From Clostridiaceae bacterium (GTDB taxonomy: Bacteria > Bacillota > Clostridia > Acetivibrionales > DUMC01): 5,712 nt of DNA. The notes under the pieces were generated by a model. It searched no databases and was not told the origin of the DNA. It saw only the letters and a program-made list of their open reading frames with translations. The stretch covers positions 1 to 5,712 of the forward strand of contig JAAZDH010000019.1 of assembly GCA_012512865.1 (NCBI GenBank). Reading direction: 5' to 3'. Below, in pieces: positions 1 through 5,712 of the stretch; position 1 is the first letter of the stretch, and every line of letters starts with the position of its first letter. The position numbers and the translations under genes are program-made.

Positions 1-29
1 ATATGAAATTTTCAAGGTTCATTTCCAAT
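1..29. other. Left-edge sequence after the hydrolase stop; possible foreign junction
   Basis: These 29 bases follow the hydrolase stop codon. They do not extend the hydrolase in any frame and hold no terminator hairpin. Together with the adjacent 30-56, this AT-rich segment may belong to whatever replaced the end of the gene, but too little is visible to identify it. Confidence 0.25.
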
Positions 30-857
30 TTAGGTCTTGACATTTAACCGCTGGACTTCCTTGAGCCACGTCTCAAGATCAATCCCTATGGTCCTGGAAT
101 ATTCGAGTGAATCCGGAACTCTCGATGAAAGCAGTATCGGGCGTCCCCTTTCCTTTCCTATTTCGATTGTCATTTTCCTTATTTTTCTCATTAAGTCTGT
201 CATCAGGTCCAATTCATACTGTTGAATTGGCAATCCCCATGCTGTACGCTTAAAAAAAACCGGGTGACGAAAAAAGTCAAGGTTTATGCCGTCAATATCA
301 TAGTTACTGCATACCTCTTCAACAAATGCATACGCAAGTTCCCTGATTTCTTCGCGTGTATAATCCACCCCGCTCCATGCCCCATATTTGGGAGGATTTT
401 CACGGCTCCCGAAAAGGTACTCGGGATGCTCTGTCTTAATCTTATTCAGTCTGAACGCCTCCGGTCTTCCGAGAGTTGTGCCGCTATCATGAACATCATT
501 CATACGCATCGACCAGAATATTTCGATATTATTTTTCCTGCAAAAATCAGTCATGATTTGCAGGTAGTCTTTTCCCTGCTTTATTAGTTCTTCAGTAATA
601 TTATATTCATGCTTGCCTTCCCTGCCCGTAAATATCTGGCCGATTTTAGTATTATGGGTAAAAAGTCCAAAACCTGAGCTCCTTGTCGTACAAAACAATG
701 TATCAGCATGGCTCCCGCACAACGGTATTGTCCTCTTGCTAAGAAGTTCGGAAGGAGAAGGAGATTTGCACTGGTATACATCACAACCGTCATTGTCGTA
801 TATCAACCTTCTCCTTCGTTCTAAAGCTTTCTGTCTTAGTGTTTCATAATCGCTCAT
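30..857 (-). CDS. GHL10-like TIM-barrel glycosyl hydrolase, apparently truncated at the C-terminus
   Basis: This is a 275-residue protein resembling the family-10-like glycosyl hydrolases (GHL10/DUF187 type). Recognisable blocks are RRRRLIYDNDGCD (14-26), SHADTLF (49-55), IFWSMRMNDVHDS (113-125), the likely active-site strand YDIDGINLDFFRHP (186-199), LSSRVPDSLEYSR (243-255), and DLETWLKE (260-267). From memory, relatives continue after this last motif with a GLVD-like strand and at least 100 further residues. Here the sequence diverges at Val268 and stops eight codons later, and no other frame carries the expected continuation. There is no signal peptide, so a cytoplasmic role on imported sugar is likely. 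It starts 17 nt after the binding-protein stop, with an AGGGG ribosome-binding site, so it is co-transcribed with it. The barrel appears incomplete and the protein may be inactive. Confidence 0.75.
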   Translation of the reverse strand: MSDYETLRQKALERRRRLIYDNDGCDVYQCKSPSPSELLSKRTIPLCGSHADTLFCTTRSSGFGLFTHNTKIGQIFTGREGKHEYNITEELIKQGKDYLQIMTDFCRKNNIEIFWSMRMNDVHDSGTTLGRPEAFRLNKIKTEHPEYLFGSRENPPKYGAWSGVDYTREEIRELAYAFVEEVCSNYDIDGINLDFFRHPVFFKRTAWGLPIQQYELDLMTDLMRKIRKMTIEIGKERGRPILLSSRVPDSLEYSRTIGIDLETWLKEVQRLNVKT

Positions 858-874
858 TTTATTTGCCGCCCCTA

Positions 875-1990
875 TTATTTTTTGCTGAGTTCTTCAACAA
901 CCGGTGCCTTTTCCAGTTCCGCAAGGAGCTCGGCGCCGCCTTCTTTCAGCCATTTTTGCACATATGCATCCCATACGGCATCATCATTGATATTTACTTC
1001 CCCTACGATAGCCTTGTAGAAAAACTCTTTCCATATAGTTTGCAATCCGCTTCCATATTTGCTGTTCACATCGGCATATTTTGTCTCATTGAAGAAATCC
1101 CACCTGTATGGTTTTATCACATATTTTAAACCTTCCGTGCTTGCCCACTGGTATATTTTTAAAGGCACCTCGGTATAATTGTATTTAACATTTTCATCGG
1201 TCAAAATATCCAGGTTGTAAAACCCGAATCCTTGTTTTGAACCCATACCATCAAGCCTTATCGGGGGTGATTTATGCGCTTCACCTGACCACTTGAAATG
1301 AACTCCTTCTTCTCCCCAATTGCTCAATATTACACCTTCGCTATCCAGGTTAATATAATCGAATATCCTGAGAATCCTTATAAGCTTCTCGTCATCTACA
1401 TTCTTGTTGATAAAGAAGTTATCATTGAATTCACCACCTGCAGTCCATTGCCCCACGCCCCTCTTTCCATCTTTTCCTATTTCGCCAGTAGCAATAAGAA
1501 TCTTTGCATTGCTGTTATACTGCGGAATAGACATGGGAGGCCTTTTCTTCAGACCTTCGGAAGTAGGATCAACATAGTTGAAAGGGTCATTCCAATAACC
1601 AATTATGCCGGCTGTAATCTTTTCCCACATCTTTGTTCTATTTAGAGTAACGAACTCAGGGTCAAGCCATCCGTTTTTAAACCACTTGTTTGCTAGTTTG
1701 AGGAATTCCCTGTGCTGCGGCGCAATACACCATTCATACAGTTTGCCTTCAACATTGATATTATACCTGTATGCATATCCAAATGAGCCCATCACGGTAT
1801 TCCAGCTGTACACTATATCATCACAGGCGCTTATTCCAAATGTATTATCTTTTCCATCATTGTCAGGATCGCCTTTAGTGAACGCTTCCAGTATCTGTTC
1901 CAGTTCATCGATAGTAAATGCTTCTTGAGTATAGTGCACCGTGTCATGCAATATTTCAATTTTTTTGTTTTCCGGGTAAAGTCCTACTTT
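875..1990 (-). CDS. C-terminal fragment of the sugar-binding protein, no start of its own
   Basis: This is the 371-codon continuation in the same frame after the TAA. It holds the acidic DPDNDGKDN motif near its beginning and the rest of both binding lobes, including NKWFKNGWLDPEF, and ends PVVEELSKK. The first plausible initiation codon is a TTG at 1951, preceded by an A-rich stretch (AAACAAAAAAATTGAAATA) with no Shine-Dalgarno, so independent translation is unlikely. It also lacks a signal peptide. Confidence 0.6.
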   Translation of the reverse strand, partial: KVGLYPENKKIEILHDTVHYTQEAFTIDELEQILEAFTKGDPDNDGKDNTFGISACDDIVYSWNTVMGSFGYAYRYNINVEGKLYEWCIAPQHREFLKLANKWFKNGWLDPEFVTLNRTKMWEKITAGIIGYWNDPFNYVDPTSEGLKKRPPMSIPQYNSNAKILIATGEIGKDGKRGVGQWTAGGEFNDNFFINKNVDDEKLIRILRIFDYINLDSEGVILSNWGEEGVHFKWSGEAHKSPPIRLDGMGSKQGFGFYNLDILTDENVKYNYTEVPLKIYQWASTEGLKYVIKPYRWDFFNETKYADVNSKYGSGLQTIWKEFFYKAIVGEVNINDDAVWDAYVQKWLKEGGAELLAELEKAPVVEELSKK

Positions 1991-2578
1991 TTAAAGCCAA
2001 TCTGCACGGTACATCGAATGCATGATATGTGACCGTTGGTTTGCTGCGACCCCTATGAGGGCGAGGTATTCATCCCTTGCATCGGGATTGATATTCATCT
2101 TCCAACCGAGCGGATTTACACCCAGCTCCCTGACATAGTTCGGCGCATACTCGGTAATAAATTGCCTGGGAATAGTTCTTGTGAGCCCTTTTTTATACAA
2201 GTCCAGTGGATTGCTGTACATAAATCCGCAATCTGGCATTTCCCCCGTATTGAGCATCAGGTTAATCTGCTCTGTTTCATGAATGTTAATCTTCTTGTTT
2301 ATGAGCTTCACATTGAATTTTTCCTCGATCATCTTTTGTACGAAATTATTGTCCTCAATCTCCGCGCCCCCGGGTCCAATCCACGAAATTTCCAGTTTCT
2401 TGGCGTATGGGTCTGTATTTTCTGTTTCAGTGCTTGATGCCGCCCCTGTAGTTTGCTCATCCTTAATTGTAGCTTTCGCGCTTTCATCGCTAACTATCCG
2501 GCATGCAGACAACATCAGCGATGAAATCACGGCAATACAAAGAAATAAAGCGAACCACTTGCTAACATTCTTAAACAT
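1991..2578 (-). CDS. N-terminal fragment of the sugar-binding lipoprotein
   Basis: This is the part upstream of the internal TAA: 195 residues with an intact lipoprotein signal (LSAC, Cys26), the linker and roughly the first third of the periplasmic-binding-protein fold, ending YRADWL. If translated it would be exported and lipidated. It lacks most of both lobes and should not bind sugar. Confidence 0.7.
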   Translation of the reverse strand: MFKNVSKWFALFLCIAVISSLMLSACRIVSDESAKATIKDEQTTGAASSTETENTDPYAKKLEISWIGPGGAEIEDNNFVQKMIEEKFNVKLINKKINIHETEQINLMLNTGEMPDCGFMYSNPLDLYKKGLTRTIPRQFITEYAPNYVRELGVNPLGWKMNINPDARDEYLALIGVAANQRSHIMHSMYRADWL

Positions 2579-2600
2579 ACATTCAATCCTCCCTTATTTA

Positions 2601-2629
2601 ATTATTATATTTATTTAGCAACGCGTCAA
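2601..2629 (-). promoter_or_regulatory. Candidate sigma-A promoter for the solute-binding protein gene
   Basis: In the 138-nt spacer after the sialidase-like gene, the minus strand holds TTGACG (2629-2624), a 17-nt spacer, and AATAAT (2606-2601), five of six matches to consensus for each box. A TATAAT three bases earlier (2609-2604) would give only a 14-nt spacer. The predicted transcript would begin almost at the ribosome-binding site (GGGAGGA, 2593-2587), an unusually short leader, which weakens the call. An extra promoter here would fit the need for more binding protein than permease. Confidence 0.3.
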
Positions 2630-2716
2630 GCTGCCGAGCTGCCAGGCAAAACTCTCCGAGTTGTCAAATACCTTATTTGATGGGTAACATCCTTTGCTTG
2701 ACCCGCAATGCCCGTA

Positions 2717-3874
2717 TCATTCATATGTACAGTATGTTCCTGCAATGTGTCTTATACTGTCTTCCCCGTAAAAGTAGTACACAATAAAAATCCTTCCATC
2801 CGGCAATTGTATTGAACTTGAGTACCCTAAATCCCTTCCGAGCCCATCATCCCTTAGTATAAATTCCTCTGAACCATCAATATTTTCGCACTCCTTGTCA
2901 AGAATGCGCGCCCTTATTCCATACGGCGGCTTTCTATATCCATATGTAAGAAGGGCATTCTTATCATTTAGCCTTATAACATCAAAAGGTGTAGATGGCG
3001 CTTCAAATGCCGCCTTTTTTGGAGGAGTCCACGTAAGTCCGCCATCACAGGATTCGCTTGTATAAAGCCCGGATTCTCTATTTCTTGCAGTTTTAAGGTA
3101 GCGCCATATAGGCTTTTGACCTCTCATAAATGCGACCATTTTTCCTGAAACTGTCCTGTATACAAATGTTTCATAGAAATCCGTATCATCCGATTGAGCT
3201 ATTGTTGAATAATATTCCCATGTCAATCCTTTATCCCTGGATTTAACTATCAATGACCTAATCGGATTTGCCCAGTTCGTAGGAGCGCTCCCGTTTACAG
3301 GCAAAAGTATAGCACCATCAGGACATTCAAGAGCTTTACCACGTGAATGAAGCTCATTTATAGCTTCAATACGGTCATTGCCTTGAAAACTGATTTTTAC
3401 AGGATCATCCCATGACACTCCCTCATCCTTGGACCTCAATGTATAAGTTCCATCAAGCCTCCATACAAATTTCCCGTTAAGAATATCCCTGTCGGAATTC
3501 CATTTTACATTGTCCCACTCCTTAAGGTCTTTCACATCCGATATCATCAATCCCCGCCACCTGTAAAACACAGCCAGGATCGTGCCATCTGAAAGCAATG
3601 TTATATTAGTGTCGTTCATTCCCCCAAGAATATGGTCGTATATTTCTTTAGCTTCAACATCCCAACTCCTGCCGCCATCGCTGGATGTTACGAGCATTCC
3701 TTTTCCGGTTATGTCCGTATGCGTGGTAAATCCCAGTTCCTTTTGCCTGTCTTTGGCCTGCCTGAATGCGACAATAATTTTTCCTGACGGTGTTAAAACT
3801 ATATTGGGAAAACAGTTGTACGTCTTCTCATTTTTATAAACAACAATATCGCCAATTTTGCAAAGTTTTCTCAT
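2717..3874 (-). CDS. Sialidase-fold (BNR/Asp-box) protein, probable cytoplasmic glycosidase
   Basis: This is a 385-residue six-bladed beta-propeller protein of the sialidase superfamily. Four Asp boxes (SxDxGxxW) are visible at about residues 64-71, 148-155, 212-219 and 275-282. The C-terminal GYSSSIQLPDGRIFIVYY (Tyr351) matches the region that carries the catalytic tyrosine in sialidases. However, the N-terminal motif that normally reads F/Y-R-I-P is NCFP here (residues 20-23), so the first arginine of the triad that binds the sialic acid carboxylate is a cysteine. The substrate is therefore probably a different sugar. The start at 3874 is chosen because GAGGTGG sits six bases upstream; the ATG at 3892, six codons earlier, has no ribosome-binding site. 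There is no signal peptide, so it probably acts in the cytoplasm on imported oligosaccharides. It sits between the permease and binding-protein genes. The fold is firm; the activity is open. Confidence 0.88.
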   Translation of the reverse strand: MRKLCKIGDIVVYKNEKTYNCFPNIVLTPSGKIIVAFRQAKDRQKELGFTTHTDITGKGMLVTSSDGGRSWDVEAKEIYDHILGGMNDTNITLLSDGTILAVFYRWRGLMISDVKDLKEWDNVKWNSDRDILNGKFVWRLDGTYTLRSKDEGVSWDDPVKISFQGNDRIEAINELHSRGKALECPDGAILLPVNGSAPTNWANPIRSLIVKSRDKGLTWEYYSTIAQSDDTDFYETFVYRTVSGKMVAFMRGQKPIWRYLKTARNRESGLYTSESCDGGLTWTPPKKAAFEAPSTPFDVIRLNDKNALLTYGYRKPPYGIRARILDKECENIDGSEEFILRDDGLGRDLGYSSSIQLPDGRIFIVYYFYGEDSIRHIAGTYCTYE

Positions 3875-3880
3875 AACTAT

Positions 3881-3887
3881 CCACCTC
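3881..3887 (-). promoter_or_regulatory. Ribosome binding site deciding the sialidase-like start at 3874
   Basis: The minus strand reads GAGGTGG, then ATAGTT, then ATG (3874-3872). The alternative ATG at 3892 is preceded only by GATCAAAA, and this Shine-Dalgarno would lie inside its coding sequence. The internal ATG is therefore the better start. Confidence 0.75.
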
Positions 3888-3888
3888 T

Positions 3889-4020
3889 TCATTTTTGATC
3901 GTTCAGCATGCGGAAAAACTCAACGGAACTCACAATTCTAATAATTATTTCGCCCTCCGATAATTCGATCAATGACCAGTTGGCGGAATTTATCGACAAT
4001 GAAGCAAAATAAGCAGTCAA
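3889..4020 (-). CDS. Marginal small ORF (43 codons) or gene remnant before the sialidase-like gene
   Basis: An open frame fills most of the spacer between the permeases and the sialidase-like gene. From a TTG at 4020 it encodes 43 residues, ending IRIVSSVEFFRMLNDQK, with a TGA stop at 3891-3889. Without requiring a start codon, the frame is open back to a TAA at 4059-4057, giving 55 codons. It stops 15 nt before the preferred start of the next gene, so its end would place ribosomes near that gene's ribosome-binding site. Against it: no good ribosome-binding site precedes the TTG, no family is recognised, and frames of this length arise by chance. It could be a leader peptide, the C-terminal relic of a lost gene, or noise. 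Confidence 0.18.
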   Translation of the reverse strand: MTAYFASLSINSANWSLIELSEGEIIIRIVSSVEFFRMLNDQK

Positions 4021-4101
4021 ACCCGTTACCCGTACTGTTAAACCGGTATATACCGATTAAAATTCGGAAGTACCGGCAATAAAAAATTATCTCCCCGGTA
4101 T
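4021..4101. repeat. Cluster of inverted and direct short repeats downstream of the permease pair
   Basis: Just after the LplC-type stop codon, the hexamer CCGGTA occurs in alternating orientation: CCGGTA at 4043-4048, TACCGG at 4071-4076, CCGGTA at 4095-4100 (+ strand). The last two form an inverted repeat with an 18-nt loop. The first lies in a perfect 12-bp palindrome, CGGTATATACCG (4044-4055), which extends imperfectly outward. Next to it is a direct repeat of ACCCGT (4021-4026 and 4028-4033). This could be an operator, an mRNA hairpin that adjusts expression between the permeases and the downstream genes, or chance. No GC-rich stem followed by a T run is present, so it is not a standard Rho-independent terminator. 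Confidence 0.4.
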
Positions 4102-4992
4102 TTAACCTTTTAATGAACCTACCATGATACCTTTTATAAAATACTTTTGCAAAAAAGGATACACCAGGATTATTGGCCCAATAGTAATCATGGTAATAGC
4201 TGCCCTCACCGTAGCTCCGATTATTTGCCTTTCCTTTTCAAGGGAGAGTTCCATCAATTGCTCCGATTCAGTTTTCAAAAATAGAAGCATCCTCCTAAAA
4301 ATCACCTGCAGCACGGTTTTCTTTTCATCGCGGATAAATATCATTGCATGAAACCATTCATTCCAATGGCCAACTGCTGTCCACAATATTATCGTGGCAA
4401 TTACAGGTTTTGATACAGGAATAACTATATTCACAAGGGTGGTTATATACCCTGCTCCATCCATAAATGCGGATTCCTCAAGCGTTTTGTCGATATTCAT
4501 CATGTAATTCCTCAGTATAACGACATTGTAAACACTTAACATGGATGGTATAACCATGACCCAAAAACTATTAATTAATTTTAAGCTTCTTATTAATAAA
4601 TAAAACGGAATAAGCCCCCCGGAGAAAAACATTGTAATTAAGAAATAAATTGTTATAATGCTCCTTCCTGGGAGCAACCTTTTCGATAACGGGTATGGGG
4701 CCATAATAGTCATTATTATAGCCAATATGGTCCCTATAACGGTCCTCAATATAGTATTAATATAAGCATAACCGACAACAGGGTCTGACAGCGCATACTG
4801 GTATGAATCAATCCTCCATTCCGAAATCCACAAATGCAAGCCAAGGGATGTAGTTTCAACAGGATTGGAAAATGATGTTAGCAACAGGTCCCAGAACGGA
4901 TAAAAAACCACAACTGCAAAAAGTATTAAAATGATATTATTTATTACATCAAATCCGTCGATTTTTGTTTTCTTTTTCGCCAGGCGCTTCAA
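4102..4992 (-). CDS. LplC/YtcP-type ABC sugar transporter permease
   Basis: This is the second membrane subunit of the importer, complete at 296 residues, the usual length for the family. It starts at a TTG codon (4992-4990), supported by an AAAGGAGAG ribosome-binding site eight bases upstream. A basic N-terminus (KRLAKKKTK) leads into the first membrane segment (about 18-38), followed by further hydrophobic segments. Family landmarks are GGLIPFYLL (125-133), the EAA loop (about 172-192: E172-E173, D178-G179-A180, closing IP), NEW (211-213), and the C-terminal tail from about 279, PFLQKYFIKGIMVGSLKG, a hallmark of this subfamily. It lies 27 nt after the LplB-type gene, so the two almost certainly form a heterodimeric pore. 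No ATPase gene is visible; relatives such as B. subtilis YteP-YtcP use a shared ATPase (MsmX). The frame is intact. Confidence 0.95.
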   Translation of the reverse strand: MKRLAKKKTKIDGFDVINNIILILFAVVVFYPFWDLLLTSFSNPVETTSLGLHLWISEWRIDSYQYALSDPVVGYAYINTILRTVIGTILAIIMTIMAPYPLSKRLLPGRSIITIYFLITMFFSGGLIPFYLLIRSLKLINSFWVMVIPSMLSVYNVVILRNYMMNIDKTLEESAFMDGAGYITTLVNIVIPVSKPVIATIILWTAVGHWNEWFHAMIFIRDEKKTVLQVIFRRMLLFLKTESEQLMELSLEKERQIIGATVRAAITMITIGPIILVYPFLQKYFIKGIMVGSLKG

Positions 4993-5000
4993 AACTATGC

Positions 5001-5009
5001 CTCTCCTTT
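5001..5009 (-). promoter_or_regulatory. Ribosome binding site fixing the TTG start of the LplC-type permease
   Basis: On the minus strand this reads AAAGGAGAG, followed by eight bases and then TTG AAG CGC. No in-frame ATG lies near it, so the strong Shine-Dalgarno match is what decides the non-ATG start. Confidence 0.8.
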
Positions 5010-5019
5010 CGGTTTTACA

Positions 5020-5712
5020 CTACCATATACCATACTCGTTAAACTTCCTTATAACTGCATTGCTGGTAAATATCAATAGTACTCCTACTACATTTTTAAA
5101 AACCCCGACTGCTGATGCAAAATCGTATTTTGCATCAATAAGGCCTATCCTGTAAACATAAGTATCTATAATATCGGCTATTTCATATGCTAAGGGATTA
5201 TACAGGTTTATAACCTGGTCGAATCCTGCATTCAATATTTTGCCAAGGTTTAGTATAAATAAAATGGTTATAACGGGAACAAGCCCCGGGATTGTTATAT
5301 GCACTGCCTTTTGAAACCTGTTGGCACCGTCTATTGTGGCTGAATCATATGATTCTATGTCTATTGAAGATAAAGTTGCAAGATAAATTATTGATCCCCA
5401 TCCCGCGTTTTTCCATATCTGCGTTAATACCAGGACGGGCCTGAACCAGTCTTTTGATGCTAAAAAATAGATAGGTTTGCCTCCGAACAGGGTTATAATA
5501 TAATTAAAAACTCCTCTCTGCGGGGAAAAAATTTCACTGACCATTCCTGCGAGTATTACCCATGAAATAAAATGCGGAAGGTAGGATATTGTTTGTATTG
5601 TTCTTTTAAGTATCATGTTCCGCATTTCATTAAGGAGTATTGCCAGGATGATTGGCGCAGGGAACCCGCATACCAGTTTTAAAATACTTATTATTAATGT
5701 ATTGATGAATAT
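5020..5712 (-). CDS. LplB/YteP-type ABC sugar transporter permease, 5' end outside window
   Basis: This is one of the two membrane subunits of a carbohydrate ABC importer of the LplABC/YteP-YtcP class. The reading frame stays open from the stop (TAG at 5022-5020) to the window edge, giving 230 visible residues. The methionine at 5625 is internal: the 29 codons before it encode a typical family stretch including GFPAPIILAILLNE. Visible landmarks are TISYLPHFISWVILAGM (visible residues 41-57), the EAA cytoplasmic loop that contacts the ATPase (about 120-142, with E120, D128-G129-A130 and the closing I-P), GFDQVINLYNP (163-172), and the C-terminal NEYGIW. Family members are about 300-320 residues, so roughly the first 80 are missing, including the first membrane segment. 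The partner permease starts 27 nt downstream, which indicates co-transcription. The class assignment is firm; the substrate is unknown. Confidence 0.93.
   Translation of the reverse strand: MFINTLIISILKLVCGFPAPIILAILLNEMRNMILKRTIQTISYLPHFISWVILAGMVSEIFSPQRGVFNYIITLFGGKPIYFLASKDWFRPVLVLTQIWKNAGWGSIIYLATLSSIDIESYDSATIDGANRFQKAVHITIPGLVPVITILFILNLGKILNAGFDQVINLYNPLAYEIADIIDTYVYRIGLIDAKYDFASAVGVFKNVVGVLLIFTSNAVIRKFNEYGIW

Larger units (their letters stand above)
875..2578 (-). pseudogene. LplA/YtcQ-type extracellular sugar-binding lipoprotein gene interrupted by an in-frame stop
   Basis: This is the substrate-capturing subunit of the importer. The whole gene is 567 codons plus the stop, the normal size for this family. 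It starts at an ATG with GGGAGGA nine bases upstream. The N-terminus is a lipoprotein signal: basic start, hydrophobic core (about 8-22), lipobox LSAC (23-26) with Cys26 as the lipid site, then a Ser/Thr/Glu-rich linker to about residue 58. The mature domain begins KKLEISWIGP. Codon 196 is TAA (1993-1991), following the family motif YRADWL. The same frame then resumes as KVGLYPENKK and runs without another stop to 877-875, including the acidic DPDNDGKDN motif (237-245). A single base change from AAA or GAA would explain the stop. Shifting to +1 or -1 at this site meets stops almost at once, so only readthrough could restore the protein. It is a nonsense-mutated gene or a sequence error. Confidence 0.85.

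Noticed and set aside
839..1928. Plus-strand open frames opposite the binding protein, and similar ones opposite the other genes
   Set aside because: They are antisense to well-supported genes, have no recognisable domains and no ribosome-binding sites.
1970..2000. Frameshift between the two halves of the binding protein
   Set aside because: Both halves are in the same frame; only a TAA codon separates them, and +1 and -1 frames terminate at once.
2649..2661. Small hairpin AACTC-TCC-GAGTT as a terminator after the sialidase-like gene
   Set aside because: The stem is only five pairs and no T run follows it on the minus strand.
2662..2667. Perfect TTGACA on the minus strand as the -35 box of a promoter
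   Set aside because: At the proper spacing the would-be -10 reads TGGCAG, which is not a -10 box.
3875..3892. Start of the sialidase-like protein at the ATG at 3892
   Set aside because: It has no Shine-Dalgarno, whereas GAGGTGG stands six bases before the ATG at 3874.
5623..5625. Start of the LplB-type permease at the ATG at 5625
   Set aside because: The frame is open to the window edge and the upstream codons encode a typical permease segment, so this methionine is internal.
1..5712. tRNA, rRNA, riboswitch, CRISPR array or a complete mobile element
   Set aside because: No cloverleaf-like, regularly spaced repeat, transposase or paired terminal repeat signals were seen; nearly all of the window is accounted for by the minus-strand genes.

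Overview
The window is one stretch of a carbohydrate-uptake locus with every gene on the minus strand, so it is transcribed from high to low coordinates. Low-to-moderate GC, strong Shine-Dalgarno sequences (GGGAGGA, AAAGGAGAG, GAGGTGG), a lipoprotein-type binding protein and LplB/LplC-type permeases point to a Bacillota (Firmicutes) member, probably a plant- or glycan-degrading clostridial or paenibacillus-like organism. That assignment is an inference from family resemblance, not from a marker gene.

Layout in transcription order: (1) an LplB/YteP-type ABC sugar permease, running off the right edge (5712-5020); (2) an LplC/YtcP-type partner permease with a TTG start (4992-4102); (3) a roughly 230-nt spacer with inverted repeats and a marginal small ORF; (4) a sialidase-fold (BNR/Asp-box) protein with no signal peptide, best started at 3874; (5) a 138-nt spacer with a candidate promoter; (6) an LplA/YtcQ-type lipoprotein solute-binding protein interrupted by a single in-frame TAA at 1993-1991; (7) a GHL10-like (family-10-like, TIM-barrel) glycosyl hydrolase whose C-terminus appears lost near the left edge (857-30).

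If functional, the binding protein would capture an oligosaccharide outside the cell and the two permeases would import it. They would use an ATPase encoded elsewhere, as in MsmX-dependent systems, because none is present here. The two enzymes, both apparently cytoplasmic, would then trim the imported sugar. The substrate cannot be read from the sequence. The sialidase-like protein lacks the N-terminal arginine expected of a true sialidase, so sialic acid is not a safe guess.

The most notable feature is that two adjacent genes carry lesions: a nonsense codon in the binding protein, and an abrupt loss of family resemblance at the end of the hydrolase. This suggests a decaying locus, although sequencing error could explain the first. 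I see no RNA gene, CRISPR array, complete mobile element or clearly novel system.
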